From contig NZ_JAGHQW010000027.1 of assembly GCF_017744115.1 (NCBI RefSeq), forward strand, positions 1 through 64,000: 64,000 bases of DNA, given 5' to 3'. The notes beneath the pieces are model-generated. The model did not search any database and was not told the origin of the DNA. It saw only the letters and a program-made list of their open reading frames with translations. Shown here one piece after another: positions 35,247 through 45,824 of the stretch. A program made the translations under genes and the position numbers. The first letter of the stretch is position 1; every line of letters begins with the position of its first letter. This stretch comes from Salinisphaera sp. G21_0. Its GTDB lineage: Bacteria; Pseudomonadota; Gammaproteobacteria; Pseudomonadales; Endozoicomonadaceae.

Positions 35247-36272
35247 TTAACGGAAGGGAGGAGCGTAGAGGATACCCCCTTCGTTCCAGAGGGCGTTCAG
35301 GCCACGATCGATCTGAAGCGGTGATTCTGCACCCACGTTACGCTCAAAGATCTCCTCATAGTTACCCACCTGCTCGATAATCCGCAGAGACCAGTCATCA
35401 TCCAGGGCAAGACCTTTACCTTTAGGGCCGTCAATACCCAACAAACGGCGTACATTGGGATCAGAAGATGCTTTTTGCGCGTTGATATTGCCCGAGTTCA
35501 GGCCCAGCTCTTCGCCATTAATCATGGCGGCCAGGCTCCACTTGACAATGTTGAACCACTGGTCATCGCCCTGACGCACCACAGGACCGAGCGGCTCTTT
35601 TGAAATCACTTCTGGCAGAACCACAGCAGCATCAGGCTTGGACAAACGAACTCTCAAGGCATAAAGCTGAGATTGATCAGAAGTCAGGACATCACAACGC
35701 CCCGCATCAAAGCCTTTTGCCGTACTGTCAGAGGTATCAAAGACCACGGGCTGGTACTCCATATTATTAGCCCGGAAATAATCAGCAAGATTCAGCTCAC
35801 TGGTGGTACCGGACTGGATACAGATAGAAGCACCATCCAACTCTTTGGCACTTTTCACACCCAGATCTTTCTTCACCATAAAGCCCTGGCCGTCATAGTA
35901 AGAGACGCCGGTGAAGTTCAGGCCCAGGGAGGCATCACGGGTCAGGGTCCAGGTGGTATTTCTGGAGAGCACATCAATCTCTCCTGATTGCAGAGCGGTA
36001 AAACGCTCCTTAGCGGTAAGCGGTACAAACTTGACCTTGTCAGCATCTTTCAAAGTCGCTGCGGCAACGGCACGACAGACATCAACATCCAGCCCACTCC
36101 ACTGTCCTTTATCATCCGGGTTACTGAAGCCCGGAAGGCCGGTGCTGACACCACAGGCCACATAACCTTTTTCCTTTACCGACTCCAGCGTTGCCGAAGC
36201 GCTGGCGACCGGTGCCAAACCCGCTGCCGCCAATGCACCCAGCGCAGCGACTGTTTTCAGACTTTTCAGCAT
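35247..36272 (-). CDS. aapJ: Polar amino-acid ABC transporter, periplasmic binding protein (AapJ/BztA-like)
   Basis: 341 residues with a Sec signal peptide (MLKSLKTVAALGALAAAGLAPVASA). The mature protein is a type 2 periplasmic binding protein: LESVKEKGYVACGVSTGLPGFS opening, WSGLDVDVCRAVAAATL and the SRNTTWTLTRDASLG segment, all characteristic of AapJ/BztA. It captures L-amino acids for the permease. First gene of the operon, preceded by GGAACG; its promoter lies in the divergent region with folE. Confidence 0.94.
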   Translation of the reverse strand: MLKSLKTVAALGALAAAGLAPVASASATLESVKEKGYVACGVSTGLPGFSNPDDKGQWSGLDVDVCRAVAAATLKDADKVKFVPLTAKERFTALQSGEIDVLSRNTTWTLTRDASLGLNFTGVSYYDGQGFMVKKDLGVKSAKELDGASICIQSGTTSELNLADYFRANNMEYQPVVFDTSDSTAKGFDAGRCDVLTSDQSQLYALRVRLSKPDAAVVLPEVISKEPLGPVVRQGDDQWFNIVKWSLAAMINGEELGLNSGNINAQKASSDPNVRRLLGIDGPKGKGLALDDDWSLRIIEQVGNYEEIFERNVGAESPLQIDRGLNALWNEGGILYAPPFR

Positions 36273-36576
36273 GAGAACGTTCCTTTGGTGTTGTTATTAT
36301 TTTCAGCACGGGACTGTCCGGCACAGGTTAATCCTGCTCAACCACCTGACAATTTCAACCGCGCTTTAGCTCATGGTTTTTCAACCATACCTGCAAGCAA
36401 AAACACTAGCAACTGTTATGCCGCTCATGTTTGTCCTGGCCATACCTTCTTATTGTGCAAATTGCTCAGCCTGTGCCAAACCTTGCAAAGAAAGTCGTTC
36501 AGCGGCTTTCCGGGTTATGTATTAATTGTGTTAAACTGCCGTCCACTTCGATAACCATGCAGTGATAATTCTTCCA
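36273..36576. other. Divergent region between aapJ and folE
   Basis: About 300 bases between divergent genes, which must hold both promoters. No specific operator, repeat or riboswitch was recognised. Confidence 0.4.
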
Positions 36577-37128
36577 ATGTCTCAAAGAATCAGCGAACAC
36601 TACAAGGCCATTATTGAGTCCGTCGGTGAGGATATTCATCGGGAAGGCCTCAGAGATACGCCGCTTCGCGCTGCCAAAGCAATGCAATACCTGACCAGAG
36701 GCTATAGCCAGACACTGGAAGAGATCGTTAATGGTGCGGTGTTTGAATCCGACATCAGCGAAATGGTCGTGATCAAAGACATAGAACTGTACTCAATGTG
36801 TGAGCATCACCTGCTGCCCTTTATTGGCAAGTGTCATATTGGCTATTTACCCAATGGCAAGGTGCTCGGCCTGTCAAAATTTGCCCGCATTGTGGATATG
36901 TTCGCCCGCCGCCTGCAGATTCAGGAAAACATGACCAAACAGATTGCCGATGCCATTATGGAAGTAACCGACGCCAAAGGGGTTGCCGTGGTAATTGAAG
37001 CGCAACATATGTGCATGATGATGCGCGGTGTGGAAAAACAGAACTCATCCATGACCTCTTCGGTCATGCGTGGCCTGATGAAAGACAATCAGCCAACCCG
37101 GGAAGAGTTTCTGCGTTTTATTCGCTGA
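36577..37128 (+). CDS. folE: GTP cyclohydrolase I
   Basis: It converts GTP to 7,8-dihydroneopterin triphosphate, the first step of tetrahydrofolate and related pterin synthesis. 183 residues from the ATG at 36577; a GTG five codons upstream is less likely. Zinc and active-site residues are in [10 protein letters not shown] (Cys75, His77, His78) and [12 protein letters not shown] (third ligand Cys and neighbours). The [20 protein letters not shown] block is standard. Single gene ending in a strong bidirectional terminator shared with tdh. Confidence 0.97.
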   Translation: MSQRISEHYKAIIESVGEDIHREGLRDTPLRAAKAMQYLTRGYSQTLEEIVNGAVFESDISEMVVIKDIELYSMCEHHLLPFIGKCHIGYLPNGKVLGLSKFARIVDMFARRLQIQENMTKQIADAIMEVTDAKGVAVVIEAQHMCMMMRGVEKQNSSMTSSVMRGLMKDNQPTREEFLRFIR

Positions 37129-37140
37129 GAACCTAATCAT

Positions 37141-37182
37141 GGGCAACAAAAAAGCCAGCATTTGCTGGCTTTTTTGTTGCCT
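37141..37182. terminator. Bidirectional terminator between folE and tdh
   Basis: A perfect 18-bp stem (GCAACAAAAAAGCCAGCA and its complement) with a 2-base loop has T6 in both directions. It serves the convergent folE and kbl-tdh units. Confidence 0.92.
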
Positions 37183-37186
37183 GGAT

Positions 37187-38212
37187 TCAACACCAGTCCA
37201 GAATCACTTTTCCAGACTGCCCGGACCCCATGATTTCAAAACCTTTGTCAAAATCATCAACCGGGAACCGGTGCGTAATGATTGGAGAAATATCCAGACC
37301 AGACTGCAACATGCTGGTCATCTTGTACCAGGTCTCAAACATCTCACGGCCATAAATACCTTTGATCACCAGACCTTTGAAGATCACCTGGTTCCAGTCA
37401 ATCACGGTATCACTGGCTGGAATGCCCAGCAGTGCAATCTTGCCACCGTAGTTCATATTTTCCAGCATCTGCTTAAATGCACGACCATTGCCGGACATTT
37501 CAAGGCCCACATCAAAGCCTTCAACCATTCCCAGCTCAGCCATCACTTCCGACAGATCGGTATTGGCAACATTCACAGCGCGGGTCGCACCCATTTTACG
37601 GGCCAGATCCAGACGGTATTCGTTGACATCGGTAATCACCACATTGCGGGCACCGACATGCCGACAGATGGCTGCCGCCATAATGCCGATGGGGCCGGCA
37701 CCGGTAATCAGTACATCTTCTCCCACCAGGTCAAACGAGAGTGCAGTGTGAACCGCATTACCAAACGGGTCAAAAATGGCGGCCAGGTCATCACTGATGT
37801 CATCAGGAATCGGGAAGGCATTAACCGCCGGAATCACCAGGTATTCGGCAAACGCACCGTCACGATTGACGCCAACACCCACAGTAAAGTTGCAGAGATG
37901 ACGGCGGCCGGCACGGCAATTACGGCAGTGGCCACAGGTAATATGGCCTTCACCGGACACCCGCTGACCAACCTCAAAGCCACGCACACCGTCGCCCATG
38001 TCAACGATTTCGCCGACAAATTCATGGCCAACGTGCATACCCACCGGAATGGTGTTCTGCGACCACTCATCCCAGTGATAGATATGCATGTCAGTACCAC
38101 AAATGGCGGTTTTGCGGATTTTGATCAGTACATCGTTGTAACCCACTTCTGGCATGGGGCGGTCTTCCATCCAGATTCCGGGTTCTGCTTTGCTTTTGGC
38201 TAATGTCTTCAC
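37187..38212 (-). CDS. tdh: L-threonine 3-dehydrogenase
   Basis: It oxidises L-threonine to 2-amino-3-ketobutyrate with NAD. 341 residues, the same as E. coli. A zinc-dependent medium-chain dehydrogenase: catalytic zinc in [12 protein letters not shown] and [12 protein letters not shown], structural zinc cysteines in [15 protein letters not shown], and the NAD-binding loop [12 protein letters not shown]. It follows kbl with a 56-base gap, so the two form the usual threonine-degradation operon, whose second enzyme cleaves the product to glycine and acetyl-CoA. Confidence 0.98.
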   Translation of the reverse strand: MKTLAKSKAEPGIWMEDRPMPEVGYNDVLIKIRKTAICGTDMHIYHWDEWSQNTIPVGMHVGHEFVGEIVDMGDGVRGFEVGQRVSGEGHITCGHCRNCRAGRRHLCNFTVGVGVNRDGAFAEYLVIPAVNAFPIPDDISDDLAAIFDPFGNAVHTALSFDLVGEDVLITGAGPIGIMAAAICRHVGARNVVITDVNEYRLDLARKMGATRAVNVANTDLSEVMAELGMVEGFDVGLEMSGNGRAFKQMLENMNYGGKIALLGIPASDTVIDWNQVIFKGLVIKGIYGREMFETWYKMTSMLQSGLDISPIITHRFPVDDFDKGFEIMGSGQSGKVILDWC

Positions 38213-38268
38213 AGTGTCTGTTTTCTCAATGGGCTTGCTATTCAGAATAGCAAGCCAGCGTGTGTGAA

Positions 38269-39477
38269 TCAGTGGATAACGCCCAACTCTCGACCAACCC
38301 TGGCGAAAGCGGCAATGGCTTTGTCCAGGTGCTCTCTGCTGTGGGCAGCGGACATCTGGGTACGAATTCTCGCCTGCCCTTTTGGCACCACCGGGAAGGA
38401 GAAACCAACCACGTAAATCCCTTCTTCCAGCATACGGTCGGCAAACTGGCCAGCCAGTGACGCATCACCCAGCATCACCGGTACAATCGGATGATCGGCT
38501 CCGGCCAGGGTAAAGCCCAGTCTGGTCATTTCGGCGCGGAAATAGTCGGCATTATCACGTACCTTCCGGCGCAGTTCTGCGCCTTCAGCCAGCATCTCAA
38601 ACACTTTGATCGAAGCGGCAGCAATGCTGGGTGACAGCGTGTTGGAGAAGAGGTATGGACGGGAACGATTACGCAACCAGTCAATCACTTCTTTTTTACC
38701 GGAGGTGTAACCACCGGAAGCACCACCCAGTGCTTTACCCAGGGTACCGGTGAGAATATCCACGCGTCCCATAACATCACAGAACTCAGGAGTACCAACC
38801 CCTTTTTCACCAATAAAACCGGTGGCATGACAGTCATCCACCATCACCAGCGCACCGTATTTATCCGCCAGATCGCAGATGCCTTTCAGGTTGGCGATAA
38901 CCCCATCCATGGAGAATACGCCATCGGTAGCAATCAGTTTGGTTTTGGCACCGGCAGCCTCGGCCGCCTGCAGTTGCGCTTCCAGATCGGCCATATCGTT
39001 ATTGGCATAGCGGAAACGTTTAGCTTTGGACAGGCGCACACCATCTATGATACTGGCATGGTTCAGCGCATCACTGATAATGGCGTCATCCGGCCCCAGG
39101 ATGGTTTCAAACAGACCACCATTGGCATCAAAACAGGAAGGATAGAGAATGGTATCTTCCATGCCCAGGAACCGGGAGATATGAGCTTCCAGATCTTTAT
39201 GAACAGTCTGGGTACCGCAGATAAAACGTACGGAAGCCATGCCAAAGCCATATTGATCAAGCCCCTGTTTACCCGCTTCAATCAGCTCCGGTGCATTGGC
39301 CAGGCCCAGGTAGTTATTGGCACAGAAGTTAAGCACTTCATCACTGCTCTCACCATTGGAGAGCACTTTGATTGCAGCCTGTTGCTGGGAACTGATCACC
39401 CGTTCACTTTTATAAAGCCCTTCCTGTTTGAGCTCATCCAGCTGCCTGCGCAGCCCTTGATAAAAATCGGCCTTCAT
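38269..39477 (-). CDS. kbl: 2-amino-3-ketobutyrate CoA ligase (glycine C-acetyltransferase)
   Basis: A PLP enzyme of 402 residues that splits 2-amino-3-ketobutyrate with CoA into glycine and acetyl-CoA. It is an alpha-oxoamine synthase: [12 protein letters not shown] near the N-terminus, [27 protein letters not shown] with the cofactor-contacting Asp and His, and [18 protein letters not shown] holding the PLP-binding Lys. First gene of kbl-tdh. Confidence 0.98.
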   Translation of the reverse strand: MKADFYQGLRRQLDELKQEGLYKSERVISSQQQAAIKVLSNGESSDEVLNFCANNYLGLANAPELIEAGKQGLDQYGFGMASVRFICGTQTVHKDLEAHISRFLGMEDTILYPSCFDANGGLFETILGPDDAIISDALNHASIIDGVRLSKAKRFRYANNDMADLEAQLQAAEAAGAKTKLIATDGVFSMDGVIANLKGICDLADKYGALVMVDDCHATGFIGEKGVGTPEFCDVMGRVDILTGTLGKALGGASGGYTSGKKEVIDWLRNRSRPYLFSNTLSPSIAAASIKVFEMLAEGAELRRKVRDNADYFRAEMTRLGFTLAGADHPIVPVMLGDASLAGQFADRMLEEGIYVVGFSFPVVPKGQARIRTQMSAAHSREHLDKAIAAFARVGRELGVIH

Positions 39478-39947
39478 TTCGACTCCTGTTCTCGGTAATT
39501 TCCAGCATCCCGCCTTTGAGCATCTGCCAGGGGCACAGTTTTCCCGGGAGGCTGTCAGGCCAATGGGGATGTCTTTCTGTCATCAACCAGATCATTGTAG
39601 ATGATTGGCCTAATAGTGGATCAGCGAGGAATCCCATTGAACCGGCATTTGTACCTATAATCAGGGCTTTTCCGCCAATTCACCTGATGAATCCGGTGAG
39701 TTACTGCTGACTTCTGGTTCAGTGGTTGAAGCAGCGCAGAATTCCGGGGAAAAATCAAAGGCTGCCTGAGAATAACGTACTCACCATCAGGGCGGTCATG
39801 CGGCATCCAATGGTTGGCTGACCAATCAAAAGAGGTATCTTTCAACAGCATTCCGTTGAACCTTTTGGAAGAACAATAGGTCTTATAGAGGAACATTCAA
39901 AGACAATTGGCAATTGATGAATTTCATCACCCGGAGTTTTTTGCCAC
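39478..39947. other. Divergent region between kbl and the RING-like gene
   Basis: About 470 bases. A 91-codon minus-strand frame (39621-39896) is open but has no ribosome binding site and no recognised similarity, so I do not call it. The region should contain the kbl promoter and that of the RING-like gene. Confidence 0.35.
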
Positions 39948-40463
39948 ATGAATAATGTACATTCTGACAGCAGTTGCCTTCTGTGCCATGCTGCCAAGAG
40001 AACTGATACCAAAGCTGACGCTGATATGGTCAACTGCGCCCGGGGTCACGCATTTCATCGCGACTGCCTGATTCAGCAGGATTGCTTCCGGCGCTGCCCC
40101 CAGAATAACTGCGATGCCCACATTCCCTGCTTTGTCAAACCTCTGGCTGACCGCCTGGCCCAAGCGGTGCTGCCATATATTGGTCTGGCCCAGCTGTTTG
40201 ATACAGTGGTCATGGCCGATGTCCAGCAATCTGGCGTTTCCCTTGAAAATGCCCGGCAATCCCTCTCTGAGTCGGAGTTTTTAATGGATTACCTCAGGCA
40301 CACACTGCCCGGATCGCTGCGCTCTGCAACCTATAGCGTGGCGGCTATCGCTGTGACCGCCATAGCTACTCATTACCTGTTGCCATCGCAGCCAGACTTT
40401 TCCGGTTCACAGGATAATTCTGCAGGCACTCCCATGGAGGAGGCGTTATTGACGGTGGATTAG
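39948..40463 (+). CDS. RING-H2-like zinc-finger membrane protein (candidate ubiquitin-ligase effector)
   Basis: 171 residues. The N-terminus carries an almost regular RING-H2 spacing: C10-x2-C13, 16 residues, C30-x3-H34-x2-H37-x2-C40, then C46, C50 and C55 as candidates for the last pair (RCPQNNC, with the Cys-Pro usual at this site). The last pair is spaced x3 or x4 rather than x2. A hydrophobic segment at about 127-146 (YSVAAIAVTAIATHYLL) is a likely membrane anchor. RING proteins in bacteria are mostly E3 ubiquitin ligases delivered into eukaryotic hosts. Zinc binding and ligase activity are inferred. Single gene between kbl and cysN. Confidence 0.6.
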   Translation: MNNVHSDSSCLLCHAAKRTDTKADADMVNCARGHAFHRDCLIQQDCFRRCPQNNCDAHIPCFVKPLADRLAQAVLPYIGLAQLFDTVVMADVQQSGVSLENARQSLSESEFLMDYLRHTLPGSLRSATYSVAAIAVTAIATHYLLPSQPDFSGSQDNSAGTPMEEALLTVD

Positions 40464-40534
40464 TGCATGGCTCACCTCGCGGTTCCGAGGGTATGAGGTT
40501 GTGGCAAAAACCGGGAAAATGGTCACTTTTGAAA

Positions 40535-40575
40535 GGCCTCTCTACCTAGTGAGAGAGACCTGATATAGAGAGGCC
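40535..40575. terminator. Hairpin between convergent RING-like gene and cysN
   Basis: GGCCTCTCTA (40535-40544) pairs with TAGAGAGGCC (40566-40575), with a nested CTCTC/GAGAG option. It lies 10 bases past the end of cysN on the minus strand and about 70 bases past the plus-strand gene. T-tracts are weak. Confidence 0.5.
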
Positions 40576-40585
40576 AGGCAAAGGT

Positions 40586-42181
40586 TTATGGAAGAGTCAG
40601 AGAGGCAACAATGGAATCCAGCACGGAGTCCACAGAAGCATTATCCGCCACCTCATCTTCCGAGGTAATCAAGACGGCCACCTCAGCCTTGAGTAACGCA
40701 TCCGCCTTGGCAGCCCACTGTTCATCATCACTGCCAATCACCAATGGATAAAACCCACGATCAAACAGCTGTCGTTCAATAATTTTGGCATGCTGTCTGG
40801 CAACTTTGAACACACCGCCTTTCTGACCCAGACGCTGTTGCCGATGGACTCTGGAGAGCGAATCCTGCTGAGTACGCTCACTGACTCCCCGTACCATACC
40901 GGCAGCAACCGTGGCGTTACTGAGCCGGTCAATAACAATAAAGGCACCGGTCTGGCGGTTACGCTGGTAGCTGTCCACAGGCACTGCCCTGGTCAGCCTG
41001 AGCTGGCACAGGCCAATTTCATTCAGTGCCAGCTGCTCTGCCGGGTGATGGGCCAGGGAGTTCACATCAACCCGGTGATCAACCCCGGCAAAACTGCCCG
41101 GAACCTTGCCGGCAGAAAACTTGATCTGATACTGCCTGCCAGGGCTCATGGGCTGTTCCGCCATCCACACCAGATCCACATCCAGATCAGCAGCCACCTG
41201 AACACTGCTGTCCCGGTGCACCAGCATATCACCACGGCTGATATCAATTTCATCGGTCAGGGTCAGGGTAACCGCCTGACCCGCATGGGCTTCAGGCAGA
41301 TCCCCATCCCAGGTCACAATGCGGGCAATGGTGCTCACCTGACCCGAAGGTAGTACCTTGATCTGATCGCCGGGCTTGAGTTTGCCGGAGGCCAGCGTTC
41401 CTGAAAAACCACGAAAATCCAGGTTAGGGCGATTGACATATTGAACCGGGAAGCGGAAGTCATCCAGGTTACGGTCCCGGGCAATCTCGACATTTTCCAA
41501 CACGTCCATCAGCGTACTGTCACGATACCAGGACATCCGTTCGCTGCGGTGTACCACATTGTCGCCTTCCAGCGCTGACATGGGCACAAACTGGATATCA
41601 CCCAATTGCAACGGTTCTGCGAAATCAAGGTACTGGTTACGAATCTCTTCAAACCGAGCCTTGCTGAAATCCACCAGATCCATCTTATTGATGGCCACGA
41701 CAATATGCTTTATGCCCAGCAAGCTGGCTATGTAGGTATGCCGACGGGTCTGGGTCAGCACGCCCTGACGGGCATCGATCAAAATAATCGCCAGATCACA
41801 GGTGGAAGCGCCGGTTGCCATATTTCGGGTGTACTGCTCATGCCCGGGCGTATCGGCAATAATGTACTTACGTTTTTCGGTGGAAAAATAACGGTAGGCG
41901 ACATCAATGGTAATGCCCTGCTCACGCTCTGCCTGCAAACCATCCACCAGCAGCGCCAGATCCAGTTTTTCCCCCTGGGTTCCTACACGTTTACTGTCGT
42001 TTTCTACGGCAGCCAGCTGATCTTCATAAATCATGCTGGTGTCGTGTAAAAGACGGCCAATCAGGGTGCTTTTACCATCATCAACACTGCCACAGGTAAG
42101 AAAACGCAGCATCTCTTTCTGTTCATGACGGTTCAGGTACTCTTCAATATCGGTGGCAATAAGTTCAGATTGGTGTGACAT
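40586..42181 (-). CDS. cysN: Sulfate adenylyltransferase subunit 1 (GTPase)
   Basis: The GTPase subunit that drives formation of adenosine 5'-phosphosulfate with CysD. 531 residues, the size of a stand-alone CysN without a CysC kinase domain. G motifs: [31 protein letters not shown] and NKMDLVD, followed by elongation-factor-like beta-barrel domains. Its ATG shares the last base with the cysD stop, so the pair is coupled. After CysDN the pathway needs an APS kinase or APS reductase encoded elsewhere. Confidence 0.97.
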   Translation of the reverse strand: MSHQSELIATDIEEYLNRHEQKEMLRFLTCGSVDDGKSTLIGRLLHDTSMIYEDQLAAVENDSKRVGTQGEKLDLALLVDGLQAEREQGITIDVAYRYFSTEKRKYIIADTPGHEQYTRNMATGASTCDLAIILIDARQGVLTQTRRHTYIASLLGIKHIVVAINKMDLVDFSKARFEEIRNQYLDFAEPLQLGDIQFVPMSALEGDNVVHRSERMSWYRDSTLMDVLENVEIARDRNLDDFRFPVQYVNRPNLDFRGFSGTLASGKLKPGDQIKVLPSGQVSTIARIVTWDGDLPEAHAGQAVTLTLTDEIDISRGDMLVHRDSSVQVAADLDVDLVWMAEQPMSPGRQYQIKFSAGKVPGSFAGVDHRVDVNSLAHHPAEQLALNEIGLCQLRLTRAVPVDSYQRNRQTGAFIVIDRLSNATVAAGMVRGVSERTQQDSLSRVHRQQRLGQKGGVFKVARQHAKIIERQLFDRGFYPLVIGSDDEQWAAKADALLKAEVAVLITSEDEVADNASVDSVLDSIVASLTLP

Positions 42182-43089
42182 CAGAAATACCCTTCCTGCT
42201 TTTTCTTTTCCATGGAGCCGGCACTGTCATGGTCGATCACCCGGCCCTGTCGCTCAGAGGTTCTGGTCAGGAGCATCTCCTGAATCACTTCGGTCAGTGT
42301 ATCGGCTTCCGATTCTACGGCACCGGTCAGCGGGTAGCATCCCAGGGTTCTGAAGCGTACTTTGCGCATCCGGGGTTGTTCACCGGGTTGCAGCGGCATC
42401 CGCTCATCGTCCACCATAATCAGGTTGCCATCACGCTCCACCACCGGGCGTTCTTTAGCAAGATACAGTGGCACAATAGGGATCTGTTCCAGGTGGATAT
42501 ATTGCCAGATATCGAGCTCCGTCCAGTTTGACAGCGGAAATACGCGAATACTCTCGCCCTTCTCAACCTGGCTATTGTAGATATTCCAAAGTTCCGGTCT
42601 CTGGTTTTTCGGATCCCAGCGATGGTTTTTGTCGCGAAAAGAGTAAACCCGCTCTTTCGCCCTGGATTTTTCCTCATCCCGGCGGGCACCACCAAACGCA
42701 GCATCAAAGCCGTATTTATCCAATGCCTGCTTAAGTGCCTGGGTTTTCATCACATCGGTATGTTTTGCGCTGCCATGGGTAAATGGCCCGACGCCCTGCT
42801 CCAGACCTTCCGGATTGGTATGCACCAGCAGCTCAAGACCCAGTCTTTGTGCCAGCTGATCCCGGAACTCAATCATTTCCCGGAATTTCCAGGTGGTATC
42901 TACGTGTAATAAAGGAAAGGGCGGTTTACCCGGGTAAAAAGCTTTCATGGCCAGATGCAGCATTACGGCAGAATCTTTGCCGATAGAGTAAAGCATGACA
43001 GGGTTTTCAAACTCAGCAGCCACTTCCCGAATGATATGGATGCTTTCCGCTTCCAGCTGTTTTAGATGGTTGAAGTCTTGATCCGACAT
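42181..43089 (-). CDS. cysD: Sulfate adenylyltransferase subunit 2
   Basis: The catalytic subunit of ATP sulfurylase, making APS from sulfate and ATP. 302 residues. The PP-loop is [19 protein letters not shown], followed by [38 protein letters not shown] and [15 protein letters not shown], all typical. First gene of cysDN. Upstream DNA (43090-43200) is strongly AT-rich, where a CysB-type activator would bind, but I cannot define a site. Confidence 0.98.
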   Translation of the reverse strand: MSDQDFNHLKQLEAESIHIIREVAAEFENPVMLYSIGKDSAVMLHLAMKAFYPGKPPFPLLHVDTTWKFREMIEFRDQLAQRLGLELLVHTNPEGLEQGVGPFTHGSAKHTDVMKTQALKQALDKYGFDAAFGGARRDEEKSRAKERVYSFRDKNHRWDPKNQRPELWNIYNSQVEKGESIRVFPLSNWTELDIWQYIHLEQIPIVPLYLAKERPVVERDGNLIMVDDERMPLQPGEQPRMRKVRFRTLGCYPLTGAVESEADTLTEVIQEMLLTRTSERQGRVIDHDSAGSMEKKKQEGYF

Positions 43090-43301
43090 GCATTTCGACC
43101 TAAAGCGAAGTTATTGTTGTGCTCTAAGTGAAATACTATCAGTGAAAATAGAATAATAAATTCAATAACTATATTGTTTTTATATATAAATATATCGCTT
43201 ACTGCTTCTCCCTGAATTCAGTGGTTAACCCGTCAGCTAAACGCTAAACCCACAGTCGAGACTCAGAGATGGTTCAGCATATCAGGGCACCCTTATACGC
43301 C

Positions 43302-43329
43302 GGGCCTGCAACAAAACGTCAGCAGGCCC
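43302..43329 (-). terminator. Possible terminator after the Dcu transporter
   Basis: An 8-bp stem GGGCCTGC / GCAGGCCC with a 12-base loop lies 33 bases downstream of the transporter stop codon on the minus strand, without a clear T-tract. Confidence 0.4.
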
Positions 43330-43361
43330 TTAAACTTCGTTCTATCCAAGCGCCATGATCT

Positions 43362-44678
43362 TTACAGCACAATGCTGCTGAACACAAAACCGGCGATCAC
43401 AGAGAACACAATCGACATCAGACCTGGCAGCATAAAACTGTGGTTAAACACATACTTGCCAATGCGGGTCGTGCCAGTGCTGTCGAAGTCGATAGAGGCA
43501 ATGATCGGACCATAGTTAGGTACAAAGAAGTAACCGTTCACCGCCGGAAACATGGCAACCAGGGACGCCACGGGCAAACCAAGCGCCACACCCAGAGGCA
43601 TCAGTGTCGAGGTGGTGGCACCCTGGCTGTTCACCATCACCGACAGAATAAACAGGGCGATGGCAAATGCCCATGGAGCACTTTGCACCAGGTCAGAGAT
43701 ACTGCCCTTCAGCAGCGCATCGTGGGCACCGAAGAAGCTGTCGCCCAGCCAGGCAATACCGAAGATAGCAATAATTGCCCGCATACCCGCCAGGAATACA
43801 TCACCACGGCTGGCTTCAGCAACATCTGCTTTACCCAGCCAGACAATCAGTGCCGATACCGCCAGCATAATGATTTCAATGGTGTGCGCCATGGACATGG
43901 CAGAACCATTGAACTGAGGACGTAACCCGGGAATTGCCCCCATCAGAACCACCAGAACGGCACCAAACAGGAACAGCAAAACGGAGATTTTCGCCCCAGG
44001 CTTCAGTTCAACTGCAGAAACCGTGGTGGTTTCTTCCATCTTGCGGCGAAACTCCGGGTCTTGCATACGACGCTGATATTCAGGGTCATCCTTCAGCTCT
44101 TTACCCAGTTTATTGGTCACCAGGGCGGCCAGGAACAGGCCAACCATGGTTGCCGGAATGGTTGTGCCCAAAATTTGTCCCAGGGTAATGTCATACTTTG
44201 TCGACATAATGGTCAGCATGGCAACGGTGGCAGCGGCAATCGGGCTGGCAACAATACCCACCTGAGAGGCGATGACCGCCATGGACATAGGACGCTCAGG
44301 GCGCACACCGGTACGGCGGGCCACTTCGGCAATCACGGGCAGCACAGAGTAAGCAACGTGGCCAGTACCGGCAAACATGGTGAAGAAGTAAGTGACCGCC
44401 GGCGCAATAAAGGTAATACGCTTTGGATTTTTTCTGAGAATACGTTCCGCCAGCTGTACCAGGTAATCCATACCACCGGCTGCCTGCATACAGGCAGCAG
44501 CAGAAACCACTGCCAGAATCATCAGCATGACATCAATCGGTGGTGAAGTCGGCTGGATACCGAACAAAAAGGAGAGCGTGGCAAGACCCACCCCCCCCAT
44601 CAAACCAAGACCAATCCCCCCGATACGTGCACCCACCAGGATGCACAGAATCACAATGGCCAACTGTAGCCAGATCAT
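43362..44678 (-). CDS. Anaerobic C4-dicarboxylate transporter (DcuA/DcuB family)
   Basis: A 438-residue inner-membrane protein with about ten hydrophobic segments. The N-terminus ([24 protein letters not shown]) and the [18 protein letters not shown]...RPERPMS block match DcuA/DcuB, which exchange fumarate, malate, aspartate and succinate. A cytoplasmic loop around residues 200-225 is unusually charged ([20 protein letters not shown]). The ATG at 44678 has GGGGGTGG upstream; a TTG 12 codons earlier is less likely. I cannot separate DcuA from DcuB by eye. Confidence 0.9.
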   Translation of the reverse strand: MIWLQLAIVILCILVGARIGGIGLGLMGGVGLATLSFLFGIQPTSPPIDVMLMILAVVSAAACMQAAGGMDYLVQLAERILRKNPKRITFIAPAVTYFFTMFAGTGHVAYSVLPVIAEVARRTGVRPERPMSMAVIASQVGIVASPIAAATVAMLTIMSTKYDITLGQILGTTIPATMVGLFLAALVTNKLGKELKDDPEYQRRMQDPEFRRKMEETTTVSAVELKPGAKISVLLFLFGAVLVVLMGAIPGLRPQFNGSAMSMAHTIEIIMLAVSALIVWLGKADVAEASRGDVFLAGMRAIIAIFGIAWLGDSFFGAHDALLKGSISDLVQSAPWAFAIALFILSVMVNSQGATTSTLMPLGVALGLPVASLVAMFPAVNGYFFVPNYGPIIASIDFDSTGTTRIGKYVFNHSFMLPGLMSIVFSVIAGFVFSSIVL

Positions 44679-44721
44679 AATTACCACCCCCAACAACACG
44701 ACAGTGCTGTTCAAAACGACA

Positions 44722-44774
44722 AAACAAAAATGCCTCGCTGCTTTGGGAAATCCCTTAGGCTTAACAGCGAGGCA
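44722..44774 (-). terminator. Terminator/attenuator between the Nif3-family gene and the Dcu gene
   Basis: TGCCTCGCTG (44731-44740) pairs with CAGCGAGGCA (44765-44774); on the minus strand it is followed by TTTTTGTTTTG. A smaller GGGAAATCCC hairpin sits in the loop. It is 44 bases before the Dcu start and may end the upstream transcript or act as an attenuator. Confidence 0.7.
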
Positions 44775-44943
44775 GAAAAAAGCGAGGACAAGTGTACGAG
44801 AGTTATTTTTTATACAGATTGACTTACAGCAACAATTTCAACGGCGTTTAAATAATTAATGAATGTGCTATTCAACTGTAATCAAAGAAGAACAAGCGAC
44901 CTGTTTTTTCTAACAACACGACACAAAGTTAATGAAAGAAAAT

Positions 44944-45732
44944 TTATACCGGGGAATCGATATCAACAAACTCATGCTCAATGCCTGTTTCCTCATACAG
45001 CCAGCGAGCCAGTGCCTGAACCCCATAACGCTCGGTAGCATGGTGACCGGCGCTGATATAGTGAATGCCATTTTCCCTGGCAAAATGCACCGTTGACTCC
45101 GAAATCTCACCGCTGACAAAAGCATCTACCCCCAGGTTCAGAGCCTTATCAATCATGCTTTGAGCGGCCCCGGTACACCAGGCGATGGTATTTATGGGGT
45201 GGCTTCCTCCGGCAATCACCAGTGGGTCACGTCCCAGCTTGCCGGAAATTTCCTGGCTCAACTCATCCAGCGACAGTTTTCGCCCTGTTGTTCCCCAGTT
45301 ACCCACCGGCAATTTGGCTCCCGGCTCCATGCCACCCACAACATCCCACCCCATCAAGCGGGCAAGCTCTGCGTTATTGCCAAACACCGGATGGGCATCC
45401 AGCGGCAAATGATAGGCCACCAGGCTGATATGGTTGGCCAGCAGCGTTTCAATGCGCCGACGTTTGCTGCCGGTAATCACCGCGTCTTCACCACGCCAGA
45501 AATACCCATGATGAACCAGAATGGCATCGGCCTTCAGTTCAATGGCCCGGTCAATCAGCGCCTGACAGGCGGTAACCCCTGTGACAATCTTCTTTATCGG
45601 GGAGTCCGCTGCCGGGCTGGCATCGACCTGAATACCATTGGGGCAGTAATCTTTAAACAGACCAGGCTGTAACTCCTGATCCAGTAATGCCACCATTTCT
45701 TTTAATGTCATATCTTGTGATGTCGGCACCAT
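44944..45732 (-). CDS. Nif3-family metal-binding protein (YbgI/DUF34)
   Basis: A 262-residue member of the widespread Nif3/YbgI family. Metal-binding motifs: AILVHHGYFWRG near residue 72, YHLPLDAHP near 106, and GEISESTVHFARENGIHYISAGHHATE near the end. The molecular function of the family is unsettled; a GTP cyclohydrolase-like role has been proposed. The ATG at 45732 has GGAGAG upstream. It is divergent from degS with a 92-base gap, a neighbourhood seen in other gammaproteobacteria. Confidence 0.92.
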   Translation of the reverse strand: MVPTSQDMTLKEMVALLDQELQPGLFKDYCPNGIQVDASPAADSPIKKIVTGVTACQALIDRAIELKADAILVHHGYFWRGEDAVITGSKRRRIETLLANHISLVAYHLPLDAHPVFGNNAELARLMGWDVVGGMEPGAKLPVGNWGTTGRKLSLDELSQEISGKLGRDPLVIAGGSHPINTIAWCTGAAQSMIDKALNLGVDAFVSGEISESTVHFARENGIHYISAGHHATERYGVQALARWLYEETGIEHEFVDIDSPV

Positions 45733-45824
45733 CGGTTCTCTCCATCCTTACATCGCTGTATATTAAGAATCGTATTTTGTTGGTCTCATTATAATCACAT
45801 AACGGCAATTCCCATGGGCTGCGA

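Noticed and set aside
37139-38203. A 354-codon open frame on the plus strand antisense to tdh
   Set aside because: The minus strand encodes an unmistakable threonine dehydrogenase; the plus frame is its shadow with His/Asn-rich, non-protein-like composition.
39621-39896. A 91-codon minus-strand frame between kbl and the RING-like gene
   Set aside because: No ribosome binding site or motif; composition is ambiguous, so not called.
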